Positions 41,564 to 52,990 of a stretch of DNA of 64,000 bases are shown here, one piece after another. The DNA comes from Azoarcus sp. KH32C (GTDB lineage: Bacteria > Pseudomonadota > Gammaproteobacteria > Burkholderiales > Rhodocyclaceae). Under the pieces are notes generated by a model, which was given only the letters and a program-made list of their open reading frames with translations, did no database searches and was not told the DNA's origin. The translations under genes were made by a program, and so were the position numbers. The stretch spans positions 3,038,001 through 3,102,000 of the forward strand of contig NC_020516.1 in assembly GCF_000349945.1 (NCBI RefSeq), written 5' to 3'. Within the stretch, counting starts at the first letter, position 1; each line of letters begins with the position of its first letter.

Positions 41564-43201
41564 ATGAACGCAACAGCCATCCACGCCAAGCTGCAAGCCC
41601 TCTTCCCGACGGAAGCCGACGTCCCCGCCGAATGCCGCGTCCTCGCGCCCTTGCACCAGCGCGCGATCCTCCTGAACGGCGAAATGCAGATCTGGAAGGG
41701 CGAGACGCGCCCGGTCTACTCGCCCGTGGCGATGCGCGCCGCCGACGGCAAGCTGACGCACGTTGAACTGGGCAGCTTCCCCGTCACCGGCACCGATGAA
41801 GCCGACGCCGCGATCGCCGCCGCGGTCAAGGCCTACGACAATGGCCGCGGCCAGTGGCCGACGATGTCCGTCGCCGAGCGCATCGCCTGCGTCGAGAACT
41901 TCACGAACCAGATCGTCGCGCGCCGGCACGAGATCGTGAACCTGATCATGTGGGAGATCGGCAAGAGCCTCGCTGACTCGGAGAAGGAATTCGACCGCAC
42001 GATCGACTACATCAAGGCGACCATCGCCGAGCTGAAGAACCTCGACAACACCAACTCCCGCTTCCAGATCGTCGAGGGCACGATCGCGCAGATCCGCCGC
42101 TCGCCGCTCGGCATCGTGCTGTGCATGGGTCCGTACAACTACCCGATGAACGAAACCTTCTGCACCCTGATCCCGGCGCTGATCATGGGCAACGTCGTGC
42201 TCTTCAAGCCGCCGCGCTTCGGCGTGCTGTTGTACTACCCGATGCTGGAGGCCTTCCGCAGCGCCTTCCCGGCCGGGGCGATCAACATCGTGTACGGCCA
42301 GGGCAGCGTTGTGGTGCCGCACATCATGGCTTCAGGCAAGGTGAACGTGCTCGCGTTGATCGGCACCAGCAAGGTCGCCGACCAATTGAAGAAGGCCCAC
42401 CCGAAGACCAACCGCCTGCGCGCGGTGCTCGGCCTCGAAGCCAAGAACGCCGCGATCATCCTCCCGGACGCCGACATCGAGCTCACGGTCAAGGAATGCA
42501 TCACCGGCTCCCTCTCCTTCAACGGCCAGCGCTGCACGGCGCTCAAGATGATCCTCGTTCATCAGGCGATTGCCGACCAGTTCCTGCGCCGCTTCTGCGA
42601 GGAGATCGGAAAGCTCAAGATCGGCATGCCCTGGGAAAAGGGCGTGACGATCACGCCGCTGCCCGAGATGGCGAAGGTCGGCTACATGAACGAGCTGATC
42701 GAGGACGCGGTCGCGAAGGGCGCGAAAGTGCTCAACGACAACGGTGGCGCCTCGGTCGCGACGATGTTCCACCCGGCGGTCGTATTCCCCGTCCAGGAAG
42801 GCATGAAGCTCTATCGCGAGGAGCAGTTCGGCCCGGTCGTTCCGGTTGCGCCCTTCGAGGACATCGAAACCGCGCTCCAGTACGTCATCACCTCCGACCA
42901 CGGCCAACAGGTATCGATCTTCGGCAACAACCCGGATCAGGTCGCGAGCCTCATCGATCCGCTCGTAAACCAGGTCGGCCGTGTCAACCTCAACGCCCAG
43001 TGCCAGCGCAGCCCCGACGTATTCCCGTTCAACGGCCGCAAGGATTCGGCCGAAGGCACCCTCTCGGTGCATGACGCGCTGCGCTCGTTCTCGATCCGCA
43101 CGATGGTCGCCGCGAAGCAGACCGAGGCGTCGAGGAAGCTCCTCGACAGCATCGTGCTCGGCAACAAGTCGAACTTCGTGAATACGCGCTTCATCCTCTG
43201 A
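41564..43201 (+). CDS. gapN: NADP-dependent (non-phosphorylating) glyceraldehyde-3-phosphate dehydrogenase
   Basis: This 545-residue member of the aldehyde dehydrogenase family oxidises glyceraldehyde 3-phosphate directly to 3-phosphoglycerate with NADP, bypassing 1,3-bisphosphoglycerate. The catalytic region is FNGQRCTALK (Cys324), with the general-base Glu in VLGLEAKNAAI. IGKSLADSEKEFDRTIDYI, FNGRKDSAEG and the long N-terminus (RVLAPLHQRAILLNG) match GapN-type proteins rather than generic aldehyde dehydrogenases. It ends the edd operon before a strong terminator. Substrate is inferred by family and location. Confidence 0.85.
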   Translation: MNATAIHAKLQALFPTEADVPAECRVLAPLHQRAILLNGEMQIWKGETRPVYSPVAMRAADGKLTHVELGSFPVTGTDEADAAIAAAVKAYDNGRGQWPTMSVAERIACVENFTNQIVARRHEIVNLIMWEIGKSLADSEKEFDRTIDYIKATIAELKNLDNTNSRFQIVEGTIAQIRRSPLGIVLCMGPYNYPMNETFCTLIPALIMGNVVLFKPPRFGVLLYYPMLEAFRSAFPAGAINIVYGQGSVVVPHIMASGKVNVLALIGTSKVADQLKKAHPKTNRLRAVLGLEAKNAAIILPDADIELTVKECITGSLSFNGQRCTALKMILVHQAIADQFLRRFCEEIGKLKIGMPWEKGVTITPLPEMAKVGYMNELIEDAVAKGAKVLNDNGGASVATMFHPAVVFPVQEGMKLYREEQFGPVVPVAPFEDIETALQYVITSDHGQQVSIFGNNPDQVASLIDPLVNQVGRVNLNAQCQRSPDVFPFNGRKDSAEGTLSVHDALRSFSIRTMVAAKQTEASRKLLDSIVLGNKSNFVNTRFIL

Positions 43202-43229
43202 TCGACGCACGATCGACCGTTCCTCCTCC

Positions 43230-43273
43230 GGGCCGGCATCACGCTCTCCAGAATCAGATGCCGGCCCTTTTTT
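43230..43273 (+). terminator. Rho-independent terminator of the edd-eda-galM-pyk-gapN operon
   Basis: GGGCCGGCATC (43230-43240) and GATGCCGGCCC (43257-43267) form a perfect 11-bp stem around a 16-base loop, followed by six T (43268-43273). It lies 28 bases after the gapN stop and 37 bases before eno. Confidence 0.92.
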
Positions 43274-43310
43274 CTACCTGCGCAAGCCCGCTGACGCCCG
43301 AACGACGACC

Positions 43311-44594
43311 ATGACCACCATCTCTTCGATCGAAGCCCTCGAAATCCTCGACTCCCGCGGCAATCCCACCCTGCAAGCCACCGTCCGCCTCGACTCCGGC
43401 CACGCCGGCGTCGCCGCAGTGCCTTCCGGCGCCTCGACCGGCGCGCGTGAAGCCCTCGAACTTCGCGACGGCGACCCGGCGCGCTTCGGCGGCAAGGGCG
43501 TGACGAAAGCGCTCGCCAACGTCGAAGGCCCGATCGCCGCCGCGCTGAAAGGGCGCGACGCCCGCGACCAGGCCGCGATCGACGCGCTGCTGTGCGAGCT
43601 CGACGGCAGCGCCGACAAGTCGAAACTCGGCGCGAATGCGCTGCTCGCCGTGTCGCTCGCGACTGCCCACGCCGCCGCCAACGCCCAAGGCATCCCGCTC
43701 TACCGTCATCTCGGCGACGCCTCCCGCGGCTTCACGCTGCCGGTGCCGCTGATGAACGTCATGAACGGCGGCGCGCATGCGAACAACAGCCTGGACATCC
43801 AGGAATGCATGATCGTCCCGCACGGCTTCGAGCGCTTCGGCGACGCGCTGCGCGCCGGCGTCGGCGTCTTCCACGCGCTGAAGAAGCTCCTCGACGACAA
43901 GGGCTTCCCGACCTCGGTCGGCGACGAAGGCGGCTTCGCACCCAACGTCAGCGGCACGCGCGAAGCGCTCGACCTGATCCTCGAAGCGGTCGAACGCGCC
44001 GGCTACAAGCCCGGCTCCGAAATCGCGCTTGCGCTCGACTGCGCGGCCTCCGAATTCCACCATGACGGCGAATACCACCTCGAAGGCGAAGACAAGCATT
44101 TCTCGCGCGCCGAATTCTGCGGCTACCTCGCCGAGCTCGTCGGCGACTACCCGATCATCAGCATCGAGGACGGCATGGCCGAGGACGACTGGGCCGGCTG
44201 GGGCGTACTGACCGACCGCTTGGGCCGCCGCGTGCAGCTCGTCGGCGACGACCTTTTCGTCACCAACACCGAGATCCTCGCCAGCGGCATCGAGAAAGGC
44301 ATCGCCAACGCGATCCTGATCAAGCCGAACCAGATCGGCACGCTGACCGAAACCCTTGCAGCGATGGAAATGGCGCGCCGCGCCGGCTACGCCTCGATCG
44401 TGTCGCACCGCTCGGGTGAGACCGGCGACACGACGATCGCCGACCTCGCGGTGGCGACCGCCTGCGGCCAGATCAAGACCGGCTCCGCCAGCCGCTCCGA
44501 CCGCGTCGAGAAGTACAACCGCCTGCTCGCGATCGAACGCGAGCTCGGCGCCGACGCGCGCTTCGCGGGCTTCAGGGCCTTCGCGGCGCGCTGA
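43311..44594 (+). CDS. eno: Enolase
   Basis: Enolase dehydrates 2-phosphoglycerate to phosphoenolpyruvate with Mg2+. It has 427 residues with LDSRGNPT, VPSGASTGAREALELRDGD, the magnesium-binding SIEDGMAEDDW, LIKPNQIGT (catalytic Lys) and SHRSGETGDTTIADLAV. The ATG at 43311 has only a weak upstream site. It lies between two terminators, so it is likely transcribed alone. Another eno may exist elsewhere; none is visible here. Confidence 0.96.
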   Translation: MTTISSIEALEILDSRGNPTLQATVRLDSGHAGVAAVPSGASTGAREALELRDGDPARFGGKGVTKALANVEGPIAAALKGRDARDQAAIDALLCELDGSADKSKLGANALLAVSLATAHAAANAQGIPLYRHLGDASRGFTLPVPLMNVMNGGAHANNSLDIQECMIVPHGFERFGDALRAGVGVFHALKKLLDDKGFPTSVGDEGGFAPNVSGTREALDLILEAVERAGYKPGSEIALALDCAASEFHHDGEYHLEGEDKHFSRAEFCGYLAELVGDYPIISIEDGMAEDDWAGWGVLTDRLGRRVQLVGDDLFVTNTEILASGIEKGIANAILIKPNQIGTLTETLAAMEMARRAGYASIVSHRSGETGDTTIADLAVATACGQIKTGSASRSDRVEKYNRLLAIERELGADARFAGFRAFAAR

Positions 44595-44625
44595 GCCACG
44601 AGGCAACCCGCAACGATTGCTCTCC

Positions 44626-44678
44626 AACCGGCACCGCGATAACGCTCACTCCCTGGCGGTGGTGCCGGTTTCTTTTTG
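44626..44678 (+). terminator. Rho-independent terminator of eno
   Basis: AACCGGCACC (44626-44635) and GGTGCCGGTT (44661-44670) pair over 10 bases around a 25-base loop and are followed by TCTTTTTGCTTTT. It lies 31 bases after the eno stop and 17 bases before the ppc start. Confidence 0.85.
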
Positions 44679-44695
44679 CTTTTCCGGAGTCTGCC

Positions 44696-47446
<2,751 letters not shown>

Positions 47447-47475
47447 TCCCCCCGCAGACAACAATCACAAGCGCC

Positions 47476-47754
47476 ATGACCCCCACCGACGCCATCGGCT
47501 ACCTCGCCGCCATCCTGACCACCGCCTCCTTCGTGCCCCAGGCGCTGCACATCTGGCGCACGCGGGACGCGCGGGCGATTTCCTTGTCGATGTACACCGC
47601 GTTCTCGACCGGCGTCGCGCTGTGGCTCGCCTATGGCGTGCTGGTCGGCTCATGGCCGGTGCTGCTCGCCAACGTCGTCACGCTCTTTTTTGCGCTCAGC
47701 ATCCTCGCGATGAAGATCCGCTACGAACGCGAACGTCGGCAGCGGCAGCGGTGA
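47476..47754 (+). CDS. SemiSWEET family sugar transporter
   Basis: This 92-residue membrane protein has three hydrophobic helices (about 6-26, 38-58, 62-82), the half-transporter form that works as a dimer. The PQ-loop motif is SFVPQALHIWRT (Pro21, Gln22), followed by ISLSMYTAFSTGVALWLAYG. It allows facilitated sugar flux down its gradient. It lies directly after ppc and overlaps the VOC gene as GTGA. Sugar specificity is unknown. Confidence 0.9.
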   Translation: MTPTDAIGYLAAILTTASFVPQALHIWRTRDARAISLSMYTAFSTGVALWLAYGVLVGSWPVLLANVVTLFFALSILAMKIRYERERRQRQR

Positions 47755-48149
47755 GCGGACTGGCCCTTTCCGGCGTCGATCACGTCGCGCTGATCTGCTC
47801 CGATTACGCGCGCTCGAAGCGCTTCTACACCGAAGTTCTCGGACTGCGCGTCCTCGCCGAGACCTGGCGCGCCGAGCGCCAATCCTGGAAGCTCGATCTC
47901 GCGCTGCCCGACGGCACCCAACTCGAACTCTTCTCCTTCCCCGAGCCGCCGCCGCGCCCTTCCCGCCCGGAAGCCTGCGGCCTGCGCCACCTCGCCTTCG
48001 CCGTCGCCGACCTCGACGCTGCGCTACGCGCACTCGAAGCGCTCCGCGTGACCGTCGAGCCGGTCCGCATCGACGAACTCACCGGCCGCCGCTTCACCTT
48101 CTTCGCCGATCCCGACGGACTGCCGCTGGAACTCTACGAACGTCCGTAG
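47751..48149 (+). CDS. VOC family protein (YaeR/glyoxalase-like)
   Basis: This 132-residue glyoxalase-fold protein has a candidate metal set His11 (VDHVAL), Glu59 (QLELFSF), His80 (LRHLAF) and Glu127 (LPLELYE). It resembles the YaeR/SMU1112c group of small VOC proteins, whose function is not well defined. It starts at GTG 47751, overlapping the SemiSWEET stop (GTGA), so the two are translated together. Not related in detail to the VOC protein of the aromatic operon. Confidence 0.84.
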   Translation: MSGLALSGVDHVALICSDYARSKRFYTEVLGLRVLAETWRAERQSWKLDLALPDGTQLELFSFPEPPPRPSRPEACGLRHLAFAVADLDAALRALEALRVTVEPVRIDELTGRRFTFFADPDGLPLELYERP

Positions 48150-48215
48150 TCCCTACCCGTTTGCCTTGGGCGGCCCTACCATGTCGCGAACAACCGGAGA
48201 TGGAGCGCCCCCCAC

Positions 48216-49181
48216 ATGTTGATCAACTGCGTCGCCTACGAGAACGGCTCCCGGCTCGACGACCTGACCGTCGAGGAGATCAGCGACTACGTCGCCGAAC
48301 CGGGCTGCTTCGTGTGGGTCGCGCTGCGCGATGCGACCCCGGAGGAACTCGACAAGATGGCCGAGGAATTCAATCTCCACGAACTCGCGGTCGAGGACGC
48401 GCGCCACGGTCACCAGCGCCCGAAGATCGAGGAGTACGGCGATTCGATCTTCGTCGTGATGCAACTTCTGGAGTACGACGGAAACGAGATCGTCGTCGGT
48501 GAGGTGGACGTCTTCGTCGGCCACAACTATGTCCTGTCGGTCCGCAACCGCAGCCATCAGCACTTCCTGGGCGTGCGCGAGCGCTGCGAACGCGAGCCCC
48601 ACCTGCTCACGCAGGGGGCGGGTTTCGTCCTGTATGCGCTGATGGACGCCGTCGTCGACCGCTACTTCCCGATCATCGACCGGCTGGAGTCCGACCTGGA
48701 AGCAATCGAGATCCAGATCTTCGTGAAGGGCACGGCCCGCCACAACATCGAACAGCTCTACGACCTGAAGCGCCAGGTCATGGTCCTCAAGCACGCCGTC
48801 GCGCCGCTGATGGAAGCGGCCGGAAAGCTTTCCGGCAGCCGTGTGCCGGCCGTGTGCGCGAACAGCCGCGAATACTTCCGCGACGTCTCGGACCACCTGG
48901 TGCGCATCAATGCCTCGCTCGACACGATCCGCGACACGATCGCGACCGCAATCCAGGTCAACCTGTCGATGGTCGCGATCGAGGACGGCGAAGTGAACAA
49001 GAAGCTCGCGGCCTGGGCCGGGATTTTTGCGGTAGTGACCGCATTCGCCGGCATCTGGGGCATGAACTTCCATAACATGCCCGAACTCGACTGGGCCTAC
49101 GGCTACCCCTTTGCACTACTCACGATTGCCGTCGCTGGCTTGGTGCTCTACTTCCGTTTCAGACGGACCGGCTGGTTGTAG
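48216..49181 (+). CDS. corA: CorA family magnesium/cobalt transporter
   Basis: This 321-residue CorA-type channel has a cytoplasmic N-domain, a long stalk helix (about 150-260) and two C-terminal membrane helices (about 262-283 and 298-316). The pore-entrance signature GMN (282-284) is present, followed by FHNMPELDW. It mediates Mg2+ (or Co2+/Ni2+) uptake. GGAG lies upstream of the ATG at 48216. It is convergent with the signalling operon, ending 4 bases before its last gene. Confidence 0.94.
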   Translation: MLINCVAYENGSRLDDLTVEEISDYVAEPGCFVWVALRDATPEELDKMAEEFNLHELAVEDARHGHQRPKIEEYGDSIFVVMQLLEYDGNEIVVGEVDVFVGHNYVLSVRNRSHQHFLGVRERCEREPHLLTQGAGFVLYALMDAVVDRYFPIIDRLESDLEAIEIQIFVKGTARHNIEQLYDLKRQVMVLKHAVAPLMEAAGKLSGSRVPAVCANSREYFRDVSDHLVRINASLDTIRDTIATAIQVNLSMVAIEDGEVNKKLAAWAGIFAVVTAFAGIWGMNFHNMPELDWAYGYPFALLTIAVAGLVLYFRFRRTGWL

Positions 49182-49185
49182 AGGC

Positions 49186-52100
49186 TTAGACCGCCGGCGG
49201 GGAGTCTTCGCTGCCGCGCCCGTCGCGCAGGAATTCGACCACCTCGTCCGGCGGCAACGGCTTGCTGATCAGGAAACCCTGCAACTCGTTGCAGCGGAAG
49301 AGCCTCAGGAACTTGGCCTGCTCCTCGCGCTCGACGCCCTCAGCGATCACCTTGAGATCCAGCGAATGCGCGAGTGCGATGATCGTCGACACGATCGTCA
49401 TGCTCTCCGGCGTCGCCGCCATCGTCTCGATGAAGGACTTGTCGATCTTCAACGCGCTGACCGGCAACTTCGACAGATAACCGAGCGACGAGTAACCGGT
49501 CCCGAAATCGTCGATCGCCACGCCGAGCCCGAGGCGCCGGATTTCGCTGAGCCGCACGATGTTCTGTTCGAGATCGGTCATCAGCATGCTTTCGGTGATC
49601 TCCAGATCGACCGGCGGCAAATCGCCCGCACGGCCGTTCAGCGCCACCCGCACCGATTCGACGAAGTCCTTCTGCTGCAACTGGATCGCCGACACGTTCA
49701 CCGCGACGCGCGGCGGGTCGATTCCTTCCGCGCGCCAGCGTTCCTGGTCCTCCACTGCACGTCGGATCGCCCAAGCGCCGACCTCCAGGATCATCCCGGT
49801 CTCTTCGAGGATGGGGATGAACACGCCCGGCTGGATCAAGCCCTTCTGCGGGTCGTTCCACCGGATCAGCGCTTCGAGGCCCGTCACCGCCCCGCTCGCA
49901 CCGTGCGTCTTGGGCTGGTAATAGAGCACGAATTCGTCGCGCTCCAGCGCCTGGCGCAGCCTGCTCTCGAGCATCAGCGTCTCGGCGATCAGCGCGTTCA
50001 TTTCCGGCCCATAGAAGAGGAAGCCCGCACCCGACCCCTTCGCCTTGCGCAGCGCCACCTCGGCGTTCTTCACGAGTGCATCCGCGTCCTCGTCCTCCGT
50101 TTCGTTGACGGCGATTCCGGCCGTCAGCGACAGCAGCAATTCGTGCTCGCCGACGATGATCGGCTCGTGCGCCACTGCCCGCGTCACGCGTTCCACCACA
50201 TGCGCGATCTCGGTGATATCGCGGCCGCCCGCATGCACCGCCGCGAAGTGATCCACGCCGATGCGCGCAACGCATGTTTCCTCGGGCCACGCCGCCTGGA
50301 AGCGGTCCGCGATTTCGCGCAGCACGCGGTCTCCCACCTGCCGGCCGAAGGTGTCGTTGATGTTGCGGAAGCGATTGATGTTCCACAGCACGACCGCCAC
50401 CTTCTCGCCCGGGTGCTTGCGTGCGGCCTGCAAGGCCTGCCCGACGCATTCGTTCAGGTGCGGACGGTTCGACAGGCCGGTCAAAACGTCGTGATACGCC
50501 AGATATGACAGCGTGTCCTGCTTGCCGATGTACTCCAGCCCAAAGGACACGTCGTTCGCGAGCTCGGCCAGCAACTGCAGTTCCGCCCCATTGAAGAATT
50601 CCGGATCGTGCGCATACAGTACCATCACCGCCACCACGCTTCGCTCGACCATCAGCGGCAAGGCCACCTCGGACTGGTAGCCACGCCGCATCGCCTCGGC
50701 GCATCGCTTGCCGGGATCGCCGAATTTTTCCAGGTCGTTGATCACGAACGGCTTTCCGCCGACCACCGCGCCGTTCACCGCGCCGTGCCCGGTCAGATTG
50801 TCGGGGCAAACCGGCAGACGTTCCGCCCCGAGCGCCTCATCGACTCCCGCCCACGCGACCGGCACGACCTCCATCGCCTCGGCGTCGAAATTGCCGATCC
50901 ACGCGATCCCGAATCCGCCCTGTTCGACCGCGATCCGGCACGCCTCGCGGAACAACTCCTTGCGATCGTGGATGCGCACAATCGCGGAGTTGATGCCGCT
51001 CAGCACCGCATACACCCGCGTCAGCCGCAGGATGCGCTGTTGCTGCGCGTTCCGCTCGAAGAATTGCCCGATCTGGCCGCCCAGTGCGGCGAGCGTATCC
51101 GTCAGCTGCTCGTCGGGTCCCGCCGCGGTGCCGCTGAAGAACTCGATGACGCCCGCGACATCGCCGCGGACGAGGATCGGGAACGCTCCCCCCGCGCGGA
51201 AGCCCGTCGGCGCCGCATTCCTGCTCTCCGTCAGCCACGGCTCGTCGGTCAGATCGCTGAGCCACCTCGGCACGGCCGATTCCCATACCCGACCGGCGAG
51301 CCCGTCCCCCTTCCTGAGACTCGTCTGGCGCGTCCGCGCCACGAAATCGGCACAGTGCTCATCGTCCCTGCACCACACTTCGAGGCAGCGCAGGCGTCGG
51401 CCGAACTCGTCCACGCTCCACAGCGTCCCCGCCGCAAGCCCCAACTCGCTGCAGATCGCATCCAGCAGCCGCGGCGCGGCCTCCGCGATCGTCGTCGCCT
51501 CATCGAGGATCCGCGCGACCGTGTATTGCGCGGCGAGCAGCCGTTGCGCACGCTCGCGGTCCACGATCTCCGCCTCGAGCTCCCGCGCATACGCCTGCAC
51601 CTTCGCATAGAGGCTGCCGTTCTCGTAGATCCGCCCGACCTGTGCCGCCAGGATCCGCAACAGGTTTTCGTCCCCTTCCGAGAAGGCCTCGTCGTCCAGC
51701 TTGTTCCCCAACACGATCCAGCCGTAGGAATTCGTCAGCGACGTCACCGGCGCGGCGAGCAGCGCACGCAAGCGCGGATAGCCCGAGGGAAGGCCCGCCT
51801 CTCGCGCCGCTGCATCGGTCGCATAAACCCGGCGTTCGACGCGCCGCGACCGATACACCTGGCCCGGGAGGCCGTCGTCGAGCACAACCGGCCCCAGAGC
51901 CGCCAGTTCCGACGCGCTAAAGCCGCAGTGGCATGCGTACGCCAGGCTGTCGCCACCCGCCGCACGAACCGCGATACTGCCGTATTCCGCATCGATCAAT
52001 TGTCGTGCGCTCGTGCAAACGTGGTCGAGCAACTGCGCCGAGTCGCGCTGGGACGCCATCTGGAGGTTCAGCGCGATCAGCGCTTCGAGCTTCGTGTTCA

Positions 52101-52572
52101 CGCGCTGGAGTTCTGAGACCTTGTCCGAAAGCTTGCCGGTGATCAGTTGCAGATGCTGGCGGTCGAATTCCGGCGGCGCGGCCGCAGGTGCAGCGGCTGC
52201 CTTGGCTTCTTCGAGTACGCGCCGCACGACCTTGATGATCTCCTCCGGTTCGCTCGGCTTGGTCAGGATCTCGGCGACACCACAGGCGTTCGCGAGCTGC
52301 CGTGCTTCCGATTCGAGGTAGTAGGCGGTGTAGAAGATCACGGGCGTCGCCGCGATGCTCGGATCCGCGCGCAACTGACGCACAAACTCGTAGCCGTCCA
52401 CCTCGGGCATCAGGATGTCGCAGATCGCCAGGTCCGGGTGCACTTCGCGCACGAGTTCCAGCGCGGCATTCCCGTCCGCCGCCTCGACCACCTCGTGGCC
52501 CAGCGCGTTCAGGACCGTTGTCAACAACTCGCGGTTGATCGGTACGTCGTCGACAACTGCTATCTTTGCCAT
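49186..52572 (-). CDS. REC-GAF-GGDEF(degenerate)-EAL signalling protein
   Basis: This 1128-residue multidomain protein starts with a receiver domain with phospho-acceptor Asp52 (ICDILMPEVDG). Several GAF-like sensor segments follow (about 170-330, 355-520 and 530-690). Then comes a GGDEF-type domain whose active loop reads GVDHF (772-776), lacking key residues, and an EAL domain with EAL at 900-902, ITESMLM and IDDFGTGYSSLGYL intact. It should therefore break down cyclic di-GMP, with the GGDEF part possibly a GTP sensor. The ATG at 52572 is used; the upstream in-frame start would overlap the receiver gene. It is third in a histidine kinase-receiver operon. Confidence 0.93.
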   Translation of the reverse strand: MAKIAVVDDVPINRELLTTVLNALGHEVVEAADGNAALELVREVHPDLAICDILMPEVDGYEFVRQLRADPSIAATPVIFYTAYYLESEARQLANACGVAEILTKPSEPEEIIKVVRRVLEEAKAAAAPAAAPPEFDRQHLQLITGKLSDKVSELQRVNTKLEALIALNLQMASQRDSAQLLDHVCTSARQLIDAEYGSIAVRAAGGDSLAYACHCGFSASELAALGPVVLDDGLPGQVYRSRRVERRVYATDAAAREAGLPSGYPRLRALLAAPVTSLTNSYGWIVLGNKLDDEAFSEGDENLLRILAAQVGRIYENGSLYAKVQAYARELEAEIVDRERAQRLLAAQYTVARILDEATTIAEAAPRLLDAICSELGLAAGTLWSVDEFGRRLRCLEVWCRDDEHCADFVARTRQTSLRKGDGLAGRVWESAVPRWLSDLTDEPWLTESRNAAPTGFRAGGAFPILVRGDVAGVIEFFSGTAAGPDEQLTDTLAALGGQIGQFFERNAQQQRILRLTRVYAVLSGINSAIVRIHDRKELFREACRIAVEQGGFGIAWIGNFDAEAMEVVPVAWAGVDEALGAERLPVCPDNLTGHGAVNGAVVGGKPFVINDLEKFGDPGKRCAEAMRRGYQSEVALPLMVERSVVAVMVLYAHDPEFFNGAELQLLAELANDVSFGLEYIGKQDTLSYLAYHDVLTGLSNRPHLNECVGQALQAARKHPGEKVAVVLWNINRFRNINDTFGRQVGDRVLREIADRFQAAWPEETCVARIGVDHFAAVHAGGRDITEIAHVVERVTRAVAHEPIIVGEHELLLSLTAGIAVNETEDEDADALVKNAEVALRKAKGSGAGFLFYGPEMNALIAETLMLESRLRQALERDEFVLYYQPKTHGASGAVTGLEALIRWNDPQKGLIQPGVFIPILEETGMILEVGAWAIRRAVEDQERWRAEGIDPPRVAVNVSAIQLQQKDFVESVRVALNGRAGDLPPVDLEITESMLMTDLEQNIVRLSEIRRLGLGVAIDDFGTGYSSLGYLSKLPVSALKIDKSFIETMAATPESMTIVSTIIALAHSLDLKVIAEGVEREEQAKFLRLFRCNELQGFLISKPLPPDEVVEFLRDGRGSEDSPPAV

Positions 52573-52588
52573 TCGCTGCGCCCCGCTC

Positions 52589-52987
52589 TCACAAGCTCTG
52601 CCCCCGCGGTACCCGCAGTTCGACCGGCAGGAAAGGTTCCATTTGCTCGACAAAGGTTTCCGCTTCGATCGGCTTCGAGAAATAGCCGTCGAATCCCGCC
52701 GTCAGCACTCGCTCCCGATCGCCGAGCATCGAGAAGGCGGTCACCGCGATCATCCTCACGCCCTTCAGCGCGGGGTCCGCCCGCAGCGCATTCAGCACCT
52801 CGTATCCGTTCAACCCAGGCATCTGCAAGTCGCAGACGATCAGGTCGGGATGCTCGGTCCGCGCCATCTCGACCGCCGTCACACCGTCCTCCGCAATCAA
52901 GGTCCGATAGCCGTTCGCCTTCAGCAGATAGCGCATCAGCTCCAGGCTGGGCATGTGGTCTTCGGCAATCAGGATCGTCGCGGACAC
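52589..52987 (-). CDS. Single-domain response regulator (CheY-like)
   Basis: This 132-residue receiver domain has the acid pair at EDH (about 9-11), phospho-acceptor Asp in VCDLQMPGLNG (about 53) and the conserved Lys in FSKPIE. No output domain is attached. Translation starts at GTG 52987 after GGAG, three bases past the kinase stop, and ends 17 bases before the REC-EAL gene. It likely relays phosphate between the kinase and the downstream receiver protein. Confidence 0.92.
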   Translation of the reverse strand: MSATILIAEDHMPSLELMRYLLKANGYRTLIAEDGVTAVEMARTEHPDLIVCDLQMPGLNGYEVLNALRADPALKGVRMIAVTAFSMLGDRERVLTAGFDGYFSKPIEAETFVEQMEPFLPVELRVPRGQSL

Positions 52988-52990
52988 GTT

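Noticed and set aside
40226..42322. A 698-codon antisense frame over pyk and gapN
   Set aside because: It runs across two real genes and their intergenic spacer and has no recognisable domain. Shadow frame.
49186..52572. Active diguanylate cyclase in the EAL protein
   Set aside because: The loop is GVDHF rather than GGDEF/GGEEF, so cyclase activity is unlikely.
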